DNA of 64,000 nucleotides from Haemonchus contortus (GCA_000469685.2 LS997567.1:12612153-12676152); one strand, 5' to 3'; positions 45,394 to 56,889 are shown, counted from the first letter of the stretch. Program-made: numbers and translations. Notes: generated by a model not told the origin, from the sequence alone.

Positions 45394-45634
45394 GCTGGTC
45401 GAAATAACTTCAAATAATGAGTGAATCAAGGAACTGGATCCGTCAGTGAAGTGACTACGGATCTCAAAAGTCTTAGGGCCCGGACGCAACAATGAAAAAT
45501 ATGACCCCGGAAAAGGGAGGGGTGGGAAAAGTATCAGAGAAATCTCGAAAACTTTTGAAAAGAAAGGCATGCCACTGTAATATTGGACGTATCGATACCG
45601 AATGCAGTGAATGCCTGCGACGATGCATCGCCTC

Positions 45635-45773
45635 TGTTTTCGCCGCTCAATGAATCTACTGACAACACAAACATGTAGAGTATATAGACCCCACTCATAG
45701 TGAGGTTCAATTATTGGGTGTTCTCCACGCGTGAAAACGAATCCTGTGAATCAGCGACTGCTTCTCCAGAACA
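45635..45773 (+). repeat. BEL/Pao 5' LTR
   Basis: 139 bp; aligns with 47508-47650 throughout, including 'agtatatagaccccactcat' (TATA-like), 'gaggttcaattatt' and 'agcgactg'. The sequence after it (CGGCGACCGAGG) is in primer-binding-site position. Confidence 0.85.
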
Positions 45774-45934
45774 CGGCGACCGAGGCACCCGAAAAGCAGA
45801 TGCAGTATGAAGCTACAGATCCAAGATGATATTCTTCAGTCCAGAACACAGAATCATGCTTTTAAAGACGTGAGTATTACGACCGTAATAACATTCACGA
45901 TTCCGCTAGCTCACAAGAAAGGATACGAGGAGCC

Positions 45935-46690
45935 TTATAGATGATCTATTTCAACGCTGCCCTGCTTTTTCTGGGAATCTCCCAGATTTCACCACGTTTT
46001 GTTTGCGGTACCAAGCTCTCGTCCATTCGAAGATAGACCTTTCGAACAGAACGATGCTTTAATTGCTTAAAAGTTGTTTGCAAGGACAAGCTTCAGTCTA
46101 TCGAAGGTATCCCCGTTACCGACGAAAGTTACAGTGGATATTCCACATCAAATGTACAACAAGCCCTCTGCCGTGCGCCACCTGATTTACACCGAACTTG
46201 CCAACCTCCCACAGTGCAACCAGGAAGGGAGACGACATCGCGAGATTTACCTAAAAAGCTCCGCCTTGCTGGCAGACACTACTCTCGGACATGTTACGAA
46301 AAAAGTTACATTACGACAGGTCGGCAGTCCCATCAACTCCTACTGCCCGAACAACTCCAACTTCCGATTTTCAACAGCAGGAGATACGCAATGGATCAAA
46401 AAGCCCACGTCTCCCACAAATATACACCGAACGTCTTGCCCCTTCTGCTTCAGGACTTATTATAATACATTCCAGTGCCGCGACTTAAACTCCTCAGACG
46501 AAGACATGACCTACTCATGAGAGTGATTTGTTTCAAAAGTCTACAACCGAATCACAGAACAGAATGGTGCAACCGACCGCCCTGCAGCATCTGTAACTAA
46601 ATCATCATCCCTCTCCACTGCAAAACAAAACCTTATCAGAAAGAAGTGCCAATAACTTCGCCAGCAATTCTGCCTTTTAAAAAGATCCAA
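45935..46690 (+). pseudogene. BEL/Pao gag remnant
   Basis: Frames in turn give a capsid-like part with LLKSCLQGQA, IEGIPVTDESY and LANLPQC (46060-46220), then LADTTLGHVTKKVTLRQVG, and a zinc-knuckle-like end CPFCFRTYYNTFQC (about 46438-46480) with further Cys/His (CNRPPCSIC, about 46570). The order matches BEL/Pao gag. Several frameshifts and stops. Confidence 0.7.
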
Positions 46691-46919
46691 CCAATAATGA
46701 GCCGAGCGGAACAAAAGCTGTGAACTGCAATCGATTCCCAGACGGTAGGAAACTCGAGCAAGTTCGCTCCTCAATTAATACGGTGAATTTCCCAAAGGAT
46801 GTGACAGTAAATGACCCTAAAAGAAGGCAGGATACGAAGAAGAAGGAGAATCGAATCACAAATGTAGTCTCTGTTACACCGCAACCAATCCAACAACATT
46901 TGAGGCAGACGACAACGGA

Positions 46920-47440
46920 CAGCGGAAAAGAAGAAGTCCTGCTAATGTGTACAGAAGACACGCTAGTCAATACGAATGACAACACAATACAGCAAAAACT
47001 TGGAACTCGGGTAGCGGTTCAACACATTCATATATTACAACGGAGGCTACTAAGAAGATGGAACTAAGCCAAATCAAGAAAAAGAACATTACACTTCACA
47101 CATTCGGAAATAAGGAGAGCCACAGCATCGTCAAAGCAGTACAATATCCGTATCCTATTACCAAACAACTCTTCGAACCCTATGGAAGTACAAGCCCTTC
47201 CTTTCCTTACAAATCTCTATCCTTGCCCTACGTTCTCCAGTCTCTACCAAATGAGATTGTCCACAGCTTCTCGGTATACAAAAAACACGGATTCACAGCG
47301 ATTCTTATTGGAATGGATCACTTTTGGTTCCTCGGATTTCCATTCCTCAACATTATATAGGGGACATTACCTATCGAACACGAAATTAGGGAAGGTAATG
47401 TCTGGAAGAAAATATCAATTCGTGCCATTAAGACTAGGAT
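46920..47440 (+). pseudogene. BEL/Pao aspartic protease region remnant
   Basis: EEVLLMCTEDTLVNTN is the strand before the protease active site. The active-site region that follows is frameshifted and decayed. After it come KKNITLHTFGNKE and a block ending AILIGMDHFWFL (about 47300-47335), equivalent to the conserved LIG.DY.W of Pao-type peptidase regions. Coding ends before any RT. Confidence 0.7.
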
Positions 47441-47507
47441 TAAGCATATTTATAAGAATTAGAAAAAAAAGGAAAAAGAAGAAGAGGCGTTCATTTTTGG
47501 GCGGGAG

Positions 47508-47650
47508 TGTTTTCGCCGCTCTTTGAATCTATTGTCAACATAAATATGTAGAGTATATAAACCCCACTCATAAAGTGAGGTTCAATTATTGTGTGTTTGT
47601 TGTCCATGTGAATAAACTAGTTCTGCGAATAAGCGACTGTTTCCACAACA
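47508..47650 (+). repeat. BEL/Pao 3' LTR
   Basis: 143 bp, paired with 45635-45773. It differs by scattered substitutions and small indels, so the insertion is not very recent. Confidence 0.85.
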
Positions 47651-48036
47651 GCCTCAGCAAGAGGAAATAGTTCATTGTTTCCGATTCAGTATTGATTGGG
47701 CGACCTGGAAGTGTATAATAATGAAAAAGCGTGAAGGTTTGCCATGAATCTAAAATCTAAGGACCAACGTTAAGATACGGAGTCTTAATTGGCTGGCACT
47801 AAACGTCCCACTCTTGTGTGAATTGATCCCTGCTTGCCCGAATGAGATTGGTGACCACCCTCTTCTGGTTACACAGGAAAAAGAGGAGGAGTCAGAGAGG
47901 CAGAGGGTAGCAAAAATGAGAGACGTTGTGAGCACCAGACTTCTTGGTGTAAACGCTAGTTTCAGGACGTCCGAGGAGTACGGCGCCACTGACACCTTAC
48001 ATTTTTCGCTACTGTAGACAGACAAGCTTATTTGTA

Positions 48037-48207
48037 CTTAACCCATTGCCTACCGCGTGCTGCACATGGTGCAGCACGCCCCTTCACCTCTGTGTGCCCG
48101 CGTTTTGATCCAGAATCACGTTAGAGTTTGAATAAAGTTCAAACAGCATATACTTTACGATTCCCTCGAAGAACCGCTCGGTGTAACCGCGGTACGCAAT
48201 TGATCAA
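48037..48207 (+). repeat. Dispersed repeat Z starting TTAACCCATTG, copy 1
   Basis: It begins TTAACCCATTGCC and carries an 11-bp perfect hairpin GCGTGCTGCAC-ATG-GTGCAGCACGC (48056-48080). It aligns with 59653-59800 (tgtgtgcccgcgttttg, actttacgattccctc). The start is piggyBac-like (TTAA then CCC), but no matching inverted right end is seen. Copy A of the duplication lacks it. Confidence 0.6.
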
Positions 48208-48295
48208 ATAATGTCGCTGTAGCCGTCGTCTTTGCGTTGCATAATTTAAACCTCTGATCTCACATCAAGAACGCATTAGAAGGGAGCGCGTTTAA

Positions 48296-48897
48296 AGGCA
48301 CCATTCACGATAGTTTTGGGTAATCCAGATTGTGATGAAAAATTTAAGAAAAGATCGAAACTAGTGCGACTGAGGTGAAGAAACTGCGTACATCGGTGTT
48401 TCCAGAGTGGAAAAAGGCTTCGAAAAACATTAAAAAGGGGGCGGGACGAGAATGAAACAAGAAAAATGAAGGAGAGTGGGGCGTTCGGACGAGCTAAACA
48501 GTGTGTTTCACTGGGCGCGTGTGGGTCCTGGTGCGAATAACAGAGGCATAAATAAACAAAAAAACCTAGTAACAGCAAAAGTAGCTCACCTTTTTCAGCC
48601 TCTAGGAGTAGGAAATTAAATAAGGGATCGCGGCAGCAAAAAGAAAAACAGAGGAAAGCGGCGATTGGCTGATTGTGCGTGGGTCCTAGAACGAATAATA
48701 GCAATCTGTATTGTCTCGACACTCGTCTAACGTGACACCGATCGAGGGGCGGAACGCGAACTACGGCAACAACGGGGCCGCCACTATGAACTAGACGTCG
48801 AGATTGGGGGTGTGAAAGGGTCCCTTCTACAACCCATGGGGGCCGCTGAGTATTAATAAGGAAGAACTCAATAACTTTTTTATCGTGAACGGCGCCT
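48296..48897 (-). mobile_element. TTAA-MITE type 1, inverted copy
   Basis: TTAA (48292-48295) then AGGCACCATTCACGATAG; the right end is TTATCGTGAACGGCGCCT then TCAA. 602 bp, reverse orientation to 36346-37009. The empty site in copy A of the duplication (near 42922) reads CTTGAACG, consistent with one TTAA-like target. Confidence 0.8.
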
Positions 48898-49912
48898 TCA
48901 AACGAAGCAAGAGAACCGGTCATATACTAGGGTGACGGATTTACAAGTTTGGAATACGGAGGATTTTGTTACAGTCTTTTTGATTAGTATAGAGGCAGTA
49001 ATAAACTTATGCATTCTCCGTCACAAATTTTTGCGCATTTCGAGATCTAGGCTTGAGGTGCGGTTTTATGACATGCACTGCACATTGCTTTTCATGAAAA
49101 CACAAACTTCGTTCCATCCTCCGTGCAACATGATCAATAATCCTTTCGCAAACAATGTTGATGTCACTGCAGCCATCCTGCCACCCGAACAGCTCTCTAT
49201 GCATAATGCACATTCACTGTTGCAGCGTGCCGGTATCTCGAATTTATGATTCAGATGCGATGTGCAGGTATGTGCAGTGAACGGGCGGCGACCTGCAGAA
49301 GGAAGCTGGACCTGCTTCAAGGCGTCAGAATTCGTTGATAGGGCACATAGTACACTCCTGGCATTCGTTTGAAGACGTGGTTCCAGCTATTCCATGAATT
49401 TTCAGACCCTCTGTGGTCTGCCTGAGAGCAGGAAATGCCCACAATACGGGAAATGGTGGCCTGTTCCTCAGGCAAATGAATGAATTGGAGTACTGAGAGA
49501 CAGGAAAGTGCACAGTCGATCGGTCAACCGTCGGCGAGGCGTTATCTGGTCACTCCGTAAAATCAAAAGTTTGTACGGTCGCTTTTCCAACATCCGCTTC
49601 AATAGAACGGAGAAGAGTGGGCACAGGGCACTCGAACGCAGCATGCGGATGCATTAAGGGCCTTTACACACAGCAGTAACCATCTCGTCTAGATTTCCTT
49701 CTCGCAGGAGCAGTACGTTGTATTTTGTACTTTACACATGCACCCACCACGTGCCTTTACTAGGAGAGACTTTTAATGTTACCCTAGATACATTAAAGTG
49801 TAAATTTGCACTAGCTGTTCTTTCTTGGAATTCACTCTGCAGTACACACCGGAAAAACGGAAAACCATGTGATACATGACGCATTTTGGCAAACAATATA
49901 AAATTCGTTCGA

Positions 49913-50680
49913 AGGCACAGGTCACGACAAAATATCAGCATACGGTTTTTGAGACCCTCTAGGATGAACCTGTGACCTCCAAGGATAACACGATAGCAAG
50001 AATACTGTCAGATTCAATAAGAGCTCAGATAGGGCGCGACGAGGGACCCAAAAATATGCGCATCCGAGGCGGACGACTTATCGCGTTTTTATGGATGCTG
50101 CAGAAGTTGCATAATTCGCACCGGTACGCACACCTTTCTGCAGGCATCTAATTGCAATCAGCTGTACCCAGTGGCAAACACATTCAGACAGCTCGTCCGA
50201 ATACCGCTTCCATGCGACTTTTGTCGTCGTATTCTCCGTCAACTCCTACTTTCTACTTTTCTGGAGCCAAAAAATAAAAGGTAAAGTCTTTGTGCGCTAA
50301 TCAATCCCGTCTAAGAGATGTGGCCCCGCATTCGTTTTCGATTCATGAGGCGTGTTGAACGCGTGTGGGGCCTATATAAAGACCAGCTGCATTCATCCGA
50401 CGTACACGTCAATGTTTTCATCCTCTCAGACAACTCTGGTACCAGATAACCGAAACTGAATAGATGGAAGGCTTGGTTCCCTAGGCGACTATCGATCCGG
50501 TATTCCAACCCGTGACCATGCGTGTGTGATAGTGCGCTACTTGCCACTACACCACCTCCCTTCTGAAGCCTTGTTTTCCTGGAAACACCTATTTTCGCGT
50601 TCTCCTCCCCTACTGCTTCCATTCTGCTTTCGTTCCATTCACTGTAACTAGACATCTCAGAATTATTGTCAACTGTGCCT
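49913..50680. mobile_element. TTAA-MITE type 2, holding a SINE
   Basis: Ends are AGGCACAGGTCACGAC at left and ATTGTCAACTGTGCCT at right; the TTAA duplications are eroded. Interior blocks (gaacctgtgacctcc, gctcgtccgaataccgcttcc) relate to other type 2 copies. A family 1 SINE occupies 50295-50570. Confidence 0.6.
50295..50570 (-). mobile_element. tRNA-derived SINE, family 1, copy 2
   Basis: The minus-strand head GGTGGTGTAGTGGCAAG (A box) and CACGGGTTGGAATACC (B box), with CACACACGCATGG between, resemble a tRNA. The body matches 30681-30965 to the end (agacgggattgattagcg). Confidence 0.65.
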
Positions 50681-50963
50681 TTCCTATTATCGTTGATTAG
50701 AAGTCTGTCCACGAAAATGCACAATTGTGAAGGAGATCAGGCAAATTAGGGTTCCAACTAGCTCAAAATTTGTGCGAGCAAATATGAGTGCATAATAGAT
50801 CGAAGTGAATATTCGAGGTGAGATTCATACAGCCGTGTTTTTTATCGCTGATTTCAAACTACGTTCCGAACCTGCGAAACGATCCTGGAAACAGGGTTCG
50901 AAAAATTCTCATTTCAGGTTATTACGATGTCGCACGGATAAACGAACCGAGCAGTAGCTATTT

Positions 50964-51040
50964 TGTGGTGGCGCAGTTGGTAGAGCGGTAGACTCATAGG
51001 CATGCTATGAAGGTTTGAGGGCTTTGATGCATGGGCCTAT
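50964..51040 (+). repeat. tRNA-like (SINE-type) sequence, family 2, copy 2
   Basis: GTGGTGGCGCAGTTGGTAGAG is A-box like and AAGGTTTGAGGGC is a weak B box, followed by TTGATGCATG. It aligns with the reverse complement of 18980-19054. Confidence 0.45.
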
Positions 51041-51384
51041 TTTGCTTTTTCAGGGCAAATCACTATAATCACGTGGTGCTTGGACTGAGGCGAATAATGG
51101 AAGTGATCTTCTAGAAAAAGATGGCGAAGAAAACACGAGAATTAGCCTATTCAGAGGAAAAATTAAACGTCAAAACAATATGTAGAGATATGATTGCGGG
51201 GGGGGGGGGGCGAGGAGCACCCTTTTCTCCAACGCTAGGAGCTCAGGAGCGAAGAAGAGATATTCATCTTTGATGTTCTCCGAGCAGTAATAGTATAACA
51301 ACACGCTATTGCTTACACTTCTAAGAAGGAATTAATCAGAGGTCAACGGAATGTTCAATACTTCTCCCATCCCAGCTTTCTGTA

Positions 51385-51690
51385 AATAGCCATCTTAGCC
51401 ATTCCAATGCTCCTCCCCTACTAAAATAATTGAAAACTGTATTTCGATGGCTGAAAAACAAGAACCGTAGAAGCCTGGAGAGTCGGCTATCCTTCCTCTG
51501 TCGCCTATTGCTAGGGGAAGGAAGTTCCCCGCTCAGCTACATTTCCATCAAAATGTGATTCAAAAAAGAGTTTCAGAGAAATATAAGGCTTCAAAAGGAG
51601 TTGGACAAGATTATGACCATAAAAGTGGCATGGTGGGGATACATGGACGAGTTGCCAAGTTCTTGTCATTAGCTACAGTGAGCATGGATG
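51385..51690. mobile_element. TTAA-MITE type 2 relic
   Basis: 'ttcagagaaatataaggctt' and 'ggagttggacaagattatga' followed by 'tggggatacatggacgag' parallel the interior of 41281-41798. The ends are lost. A 12-G run lies upstream at about 51199-51210. Confidence 0.45.
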
Positions 51691-53420
51691 GATAGTGGCT
51701 CCCACAGACATTCCGCCGTTTTGTACAGCTCTGTGCATTCAGTGAATCAATTTCAATTATATTCGCTGTTTTGTTATCATGTGCATTTACACATATGATT
51801 TTGAATGACCTTGTTGATCTAGTTTCTGTTTTTTTTTGTTTCGAGACATTCTTTGTTACGGTGATATCCATGTGTGCTTGTAGTTGTCAAGAACACTATA
51901 CCTCAAGCCGAAGAATTATGTTAAATCCGGACTGCTTGATTCCGCTTTATTTTTGCATGCACACAATGTGATTCCTTTGAAATGCATGCGTGGCGAATTC
52001 AATTGGAAATGTTAACATGTTACTCTTTGCCTTTCCGACATTTTTCATTATTTGGTCGTTGACATGTTCTAGTTTTTGTCATGAACAATCTTCACTCTGA
52101 CGTTGTTCTGAGTAAACTTAAATCGTTGAACCTCAACCTTGTACGTGTACCTACCTTGTCCCGCGGAATCTCTCCCGTGGTGAGGTTTACTTGAATATTT
52201 ACAGTAGCTATTCGTTCCTTACCTATTCTCAATGGTAATCTTGAAGGATCTCCTGCGGCCTCGCTCTGGAAAAGTATTTTCTTTTTGAATTTTTTTCCAT
52301 GTCTACCTCACATATCTCGGTGAAATTCTCCAGCGGTGAATTCAACTAAAAATTTTTTATTTCTCTTTCTTCCCTGTTTACTCTTTATGATCCTGTTGTT
52401 TTGCTATTCTTGTTTGTAGAAAACATTATGTTTCAAAGAATTCCGTCGCTCGAACATATTTCCACTTGTGAACTTCTCACTCATGGCAAAACTCCTGTAG
52501 CGAGTTTTATTTCAAACAGTTTGATATAGCACTTAGTCTTTCGCAAAACAGCTCATTCAACACTCATGCAGAAATTGCTGCTTTTACTCCACCATGATCG
52601 TTGATTTCCAGCGTCATCCTGTGTAAACCTCTATTGTGCAATGGGATTCCTGCATTCAGTTTATGATAACTTCTTTCCTTCAAATTTTTCCGCTCATCTA
52701 AAAGGAATGGATCACCTCAGAAGGAAAGGGGATTGACCCACTAGGTGACCAGATAGGACTGTTGTTGTCGTCATCCACTCATCTTCCTCGCAGTCGATAA
52801 CGATGTTGCTCACATGGTATCAGGTCTGGTCAAGAAGCTCTTCATCACCTTTCGTTCCTTCCAGTTGGGGCTCACGTCATGTCGCAGGAGCCAAAGTCCT
52901 GCACAATGCGATAAAACTACCTTCAGAAAGAACATTCCGGTGGTAGTAAACATCTTGAAGAGCGTTTTGATTTAATGAATAATATAACACCTTTTGCTCA
53001 AGTGCTTCCGAACCCCACTTTGAGCCAGATTTCGCAATTCGTTTTGCTCGAATTGAGCTGCACTCTTACCGGGCCGGTACAGGGCAGGAATTTTTCTCAA
53101 CACCTTTACGACCATAGCGTTTTTCCTTTGCGCGCCCACGGGACGAGACGTGACATTGACTTTTGAAAAAGCTGGCCAATCGTCGGTCACACCAACGACC
53201 GACATGGTCCCTTGGGAGAGACGCCATATTTAGTTTGTTGTGTTTATAAAGAATAAACTATAATAACAAGACTGTGTGCAAAACAAGTAGGAACTTCAAA
53301 CAGTAGAAAGATTTGTATTCTGTCAAGATTCGAGCAAATTTTCTGAAATCGTGGGGCTTTGTAGACCGTTACGGTGTAGAAGCTTTGAATAGTGAACAGT
53401 CATAAAAGATGCTGTTAAAT
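51691..53420. other. Unrecognised, T-rich region
   Basis: No gene is recognised. On the minus strand two loosely similar stretches (VEFTAGEFHRDM near 52330 and VNLTTGEIPRDK near 52180) hint at an old duplicated coding piece. The minus frame 52972-53205 is open but unrecognised. Confidence 0.35.
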
Positions 53421-53529
53421 GCTTGGCGCGAACAAGATTAGAACGAAGGTGCCAATTGTTGTGTCGAGTTCAATTGGTTGGGGATAACAAGAATCCCGGG
53501 TACTTCCCAAAGTTGTTACTCTTATCGTC

Positions 53530-53768
53530 CATATGGATTCTGCAGCCGATGATGCTAATGTCCTGGAAAGATGTTCCGGGACTTACTGCTCGAGAGCAAC
53601 GCTGAAGACATCTATGAATCTGGGGAAGAAGACAGATTTGTTCCTGCAGTTGAGCGGGTTCAAGAAGACTTTGATTCTGATGACACCGAAGAACGTGACA
53701 GCGATAGTGACACAGAGGATAATATACCTAGACTTATTATGCACATTCAAATGATAAATGGGTTTTAA
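53530..53768 (+). pseudogene. piggyBac-like transposase, acidic N-terminal part
   Basis: The frame reads LLESNAEDIYESGEEDRFVP, then DFDSDDTEERDSDSDTEDN. A strongly acidic N terminus of this kind precedes the DDE domain in piggyBac transposases. By itself it is weak evidence; the link is the piggyBac block at 55888-56010 on the same strand beyond two inserted elements. Confidence 0.45.
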
Positions 53769-53880
53769 ACGAGCCAACAGGAGTACAACGAGACTAAGAA
53801 TTCTGTGAAACTCCTCTCGAGTTTTACTAACTGCTCTTTTCCGAGGACTGCTCGAGATAGTTGCGACACAAACGAATATA

Positions 53881-54794
53881 TTAGGTCGAGTAAAAAGTTT
53901 TGATCGGCTTTTCAATCTTCACTTTAAAAAGTCTTATTTCCATTGGAAGAGGATTTCAGTTAGTAATATAGTCTCCATCGTTGTCCTGAACATACGTCTA
54001 ACGAACCGGCAATTTCTTGACTCCTGAAGCCTAGAAGGGTGGCGGCCACGATTCGAAAAAGCTGGAGATCTCATCTTTGAGCTCCGGGCAGTCATCAAAA
54101 TTTCTATCGCGGAGGTGATGTTTCAGAGCAAGAAACAAATGGTAATCAGACGGAGCGAGACCTCGCGAGTAAGTAGAATGGGTTAGCACTGCCCATCTAA
54201 GTTCGGCAATTCACTGACAAAATAATTTCGCAACATGCGGTTGAGCGCTGTCGTGGAAAAGGCAAACATTTTCACGCTGCCGACGCTTCCTTCGAACAAC
54301 GTCGACTAAACTCTGTAGCTGAAAAGCGTAAATCTCGGCGGTCACGGTGGAGCCCTCAGTAAGTTATCCAGTGTAGAGCATTGCCTGAGAATGTCCACCG
54401 ACGACCCAGTAAAACCTTCATCGGACATAGTCTACTGCTCTGTTAGTCTTGGAGGTGCTTCGTCATGAGGCACCCGTGGGCTGAGATACGATGACCCTTC
54501 TGGATGCACCATAGATATTTGCAACAGCCTTCGGTGGATTATGCCCTTACAGTAATTCGTGATAGACGATAGCCCTCAGACAGCTTCGGACGCCAGTTGA
54601 AGGTTGAAGTCATTCTTGCGAAGCACTTCCAAGGAGATGCTTATATAAAATAAAAAGTTTATTTTTGGGATGCTTATATATCCTTTTAAAAATACAGGTT
54701 AGGGATCGGTCTGCCATAACCCATTACGAAGTCCTTCCGAGCGGTCCTACGAAAAAAAGGACGAAGGTCGATCAAAACTTTTGACTCAATCTAA
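53881..54794 (-). mobile_element. Mariner element, internally deleted
   Basis: The left end is TTAGGTCGAGTAAAAAGTTT and the right end (complement) TTAGATTGAGTCAAAAGTTT, each flanked by TA (53879-53880, 54795-54796). The minus strand retains mariner code: FAFSTTALNRMLRNYF from the DNARPH region and GLAPSDYHLFLALKHHL with the last Asp (about 54100-54160), and QEIAGSLDV near the C end. At 914 bp with many stops it lacks part of the N-terminal and central transposase. Confidence 0.8.
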
Positions 54795-54802
54795 TATAAT
54801 AC

Positions 54803-55717
54803 CAATTGGGTAACGCACGCTAACGCTTGCATTATATGTCGACGTCCGCTTATCTACGATGGAGTCATTCAGCGAAATGTTGGATTATCAGAATAAGATA
54901 GAATTACTAATGATTGATTATAGCCCTTCCACCTCGTGCAGACCCTTTCCACTATAAAAACTTGACCACTCTGCTTTTAAGTGCTCCTAACCATATTCTC
55001 CGCATTTTGAAGGGATGAATTTTCGGTCCTAGCCCCACATTCCTGTGCCAGCTCCGCCTACTTTGAAGACTTAACAACATTTGTTCCAATACCTCTAACT
55101 TTTTTCCCATACCTAGAACGTTTCTTGGCAGAGTTGTAAACTTTTGATCTGAGCCCCGTCCACTTCAGCGCTAACCCCGTCCACTTTGGGGATTTGGCCA
55201 CGTTTATTCAATTACCTCTAGCCACTTACTCATTTCCCGCATTCTAGAACTCTTCCGAACGAAGTTACACTCATTTTTGAAAATTAGCTTTCACCTCAAC
55301 GCACGCCCCGCTCATCCTGGGCAGGGCTTCGCTAAGCTTACGTATGCCCAGCACGCATAAGGTATTGCTCACTCTTCATTTTTTCCTGGCCTCGACGCCT
55401 TCGCTGAATCGAGATATGAATCTCAGTAAAAAATGCCGCCCACTGCTAGAACACTCCGCCCACCGCCGGTGAGTTTCCTCTATTTTAATTGTTGACCCAT
55501 CCCTCACCTTTGCACACTTTTTCCTGGCGTCTGGACTGTTATGAGACCGAATGAGAAGAATTTGCCCATGACCCCGCTCACATGTGTTCTGTTGCACTTA
55601 TCCTATGCTCAACCAATTCCAAACTTGACCCGACTTCTCCAGGTGATTCTTCAGGTTATACCGAATTTCCCTACAAACAAACAGACGGACAGACAAAGCG
55701 CTTTAAATATAGTAAGG
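54803..55717 (-). mobile_element. Non-autonomous Helitron-like element H5
   Basis: The minus 5' end is A|TCCTTACTATATTTAAAGCG then TGTCTGTCCGTCTG. The body has the 'ccccgtccacttcagcgctaa' and 'cgcacgccccgctcatcctgggc' units of H4. The 3' hairpin is worn (ACGCACGC-TAAC-GCTTGC) and the end reads TTGG instead of CTGG, so the left limit is approximate. It lies 8 bp from the mariner. Confidence 0.55.
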
Positions 55718-55719
55718 AT

Positions 55720-56010
55720 AAGGCCATCAGAAGAGTCGTTCGTGGAAAGAGACAGATATTACGGAACTGAGGAGATTTTTGGTCTCAGCTTGCAATATCG
55801 CGGTGTCCCTTAGACAACCAGAAGAATTATCGGTCAGGAAAACCTAGAAATTTAGCTAAAATTGGGCATTCAACATCATGGAGAGAGGTCGATACGAGCA
55901 GCTTCAACGAAACCTTCATTCAGCTGATAATAGCAATGCAGACAGAAGTAACAAATTGTACAAAATTAAGCCTACTTCGAACTCAACAAATTCAGTACGA
56001 GGCGTAACTC
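55720..56010 (+). pseudogene. piggyBac-like transposase, central fragment
   Basis: Frames give GTEEIFGL, then after decay ERGRYEQLQRNLHSADNSN followed by ADRSNKLYKIKPTSN (55888-55980). The order TxEEI...RYEQL...LHFADN...LYKIKP is characteristic of the piggyBac DDE transposase before its first catalytic Asp. Stops interrupt it and nothing recognisable follows 56010. With 53530-53768 it suggests one piggyBac gene split by a mariner and H5. Confidence 0.65.
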
Positions 56011-56019
56011 GGAGATAGA

Positions 56020-56640
56020 TGGCTACGGGAGACGGGCGTTAGGAACGAATTTGGGTAATCGATTTGCCGCACGCGGCTGTCGCGGACCACTCATTCGCCG
56101 TTATTACAGTTCTAGCGTTCTTCATACAGTTCAATCGATATGCGATCATTATTTTATGCATAATTCTAATATTAGTACTTTTGTTCTTGTATTTCTTACC
56201 TACTGCTGCATCCTGCTACATTCCTTCGCGCGCGACGCCCCTCTCACCGCGACGCGACCATTTCGTTCCTGACGCACCACACCCCAGTCTAGACTTGCTA
56301 CCTGCCATCAGTGTTTCCGTTCTGCCGCCAGTACTCCTACCGAACTTGAATGATCTGTGCACGGGAGGAGTAATGAGTTTCCAGTCAAAGATACACTGAC
56401 ATACACACCGTTACACATACAGGCCTATCATCACTCCTTCCTTTTTCTTCTAGAAAAAGTAAATTGTGAGTAGCAGCACCATATCGAGTAGTACAGATCG
56501 AAACTGGTCAAAATCGGTTGCCATGCCATTATCGATGGCTGTGTTTACAGTTATTGTGTACCCTCATAATCTGGTTAACCTCCCCGGAAGTGGAAAACTG
56601 CACTGCTCAAGGGAACAAAGTGGCCTTTGATCCGTCATTC
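56020..56640. other. Unrecognised, with a small Helitron-like fragment
   Basis: 56280-56440 resembles the reverse complement of the H1/H2 unit (ctgccgccagtactcctacc, ggaggagtaatgagtttcc) with a CA-rich end. The rest, including a hydrophobic plus frame at 56064-56399, is not recognised. Confidence 0.4.
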
Positions 56641-56649
56641 ATACAACAG

Positions 56650-56889
56650 ATAGCTATAGCGAATCGGTAGGTCGGCCAACATCTCGACAGCGTAAATCCT
56701 ACCAAAGAAACACCCCGTGTCTGAAGAAAGTAAAGCTGCGGATTGATGGTGCATGATGTGAAAGACTTCTGAACGGTATTGCCGGCTTTGGATTCTACGC
56801 CGCGTAGTCCAGTCCTTCGTGCCTACGTGACTTTCGGAAGTACGCACAAACAGGCATACAAACAGACACACAAATTTACCACTTTACAT
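56650..56889 (-). mobile_element. Possible second Helitron-like family, 5' end
   Basis: Read on the minus strand it starts A|TCTCTCTATATGTAAAGTGG then TGTGTGTCTGTTTG, the same design as H2-H5 (TC, TA-rich, AAAG, then TCTG repeats) but different bases. No 3' end found. Confidence 0.4.

Larger units (their letters stand above)
45635..47650 (+). mobile_element. BEL/Pao LTR retrotransposon, deletion derivative
   Basis: Two LTRs (45635-45773, 47508-47650) begin TGTTTTCGCCGCTC and end ACA. A 5-bp duplication GCCTC flanks the element (45630-45634, 47651-47655), the size expected for BEL/Pao. A purine-rich stretch with GGGCGGGAG precedes the 3' LTR. Inside are gag and protease remnants on the plus strand but no RT, RNase H or integrase, so about two thirds of pol are missing. 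Only 2.0 kb remain where full elements usually run 5-7 kb. Intact ends mean it could once have been mobilised in trans. Confidence 0.85.
47815..50010 (+). repeat. Segmental duplication, copy B (with later insertions)
   Basis: Homologous to 42636-44035 but lengthened by a TTAACCC-type repeat (48037-48207) and a type 1 MITE (48296-48897), both absent from copy A. The shared MITE left end at 43922 and 49913 shows that this MITE was inserted before duplication. Confidence 0.75.
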
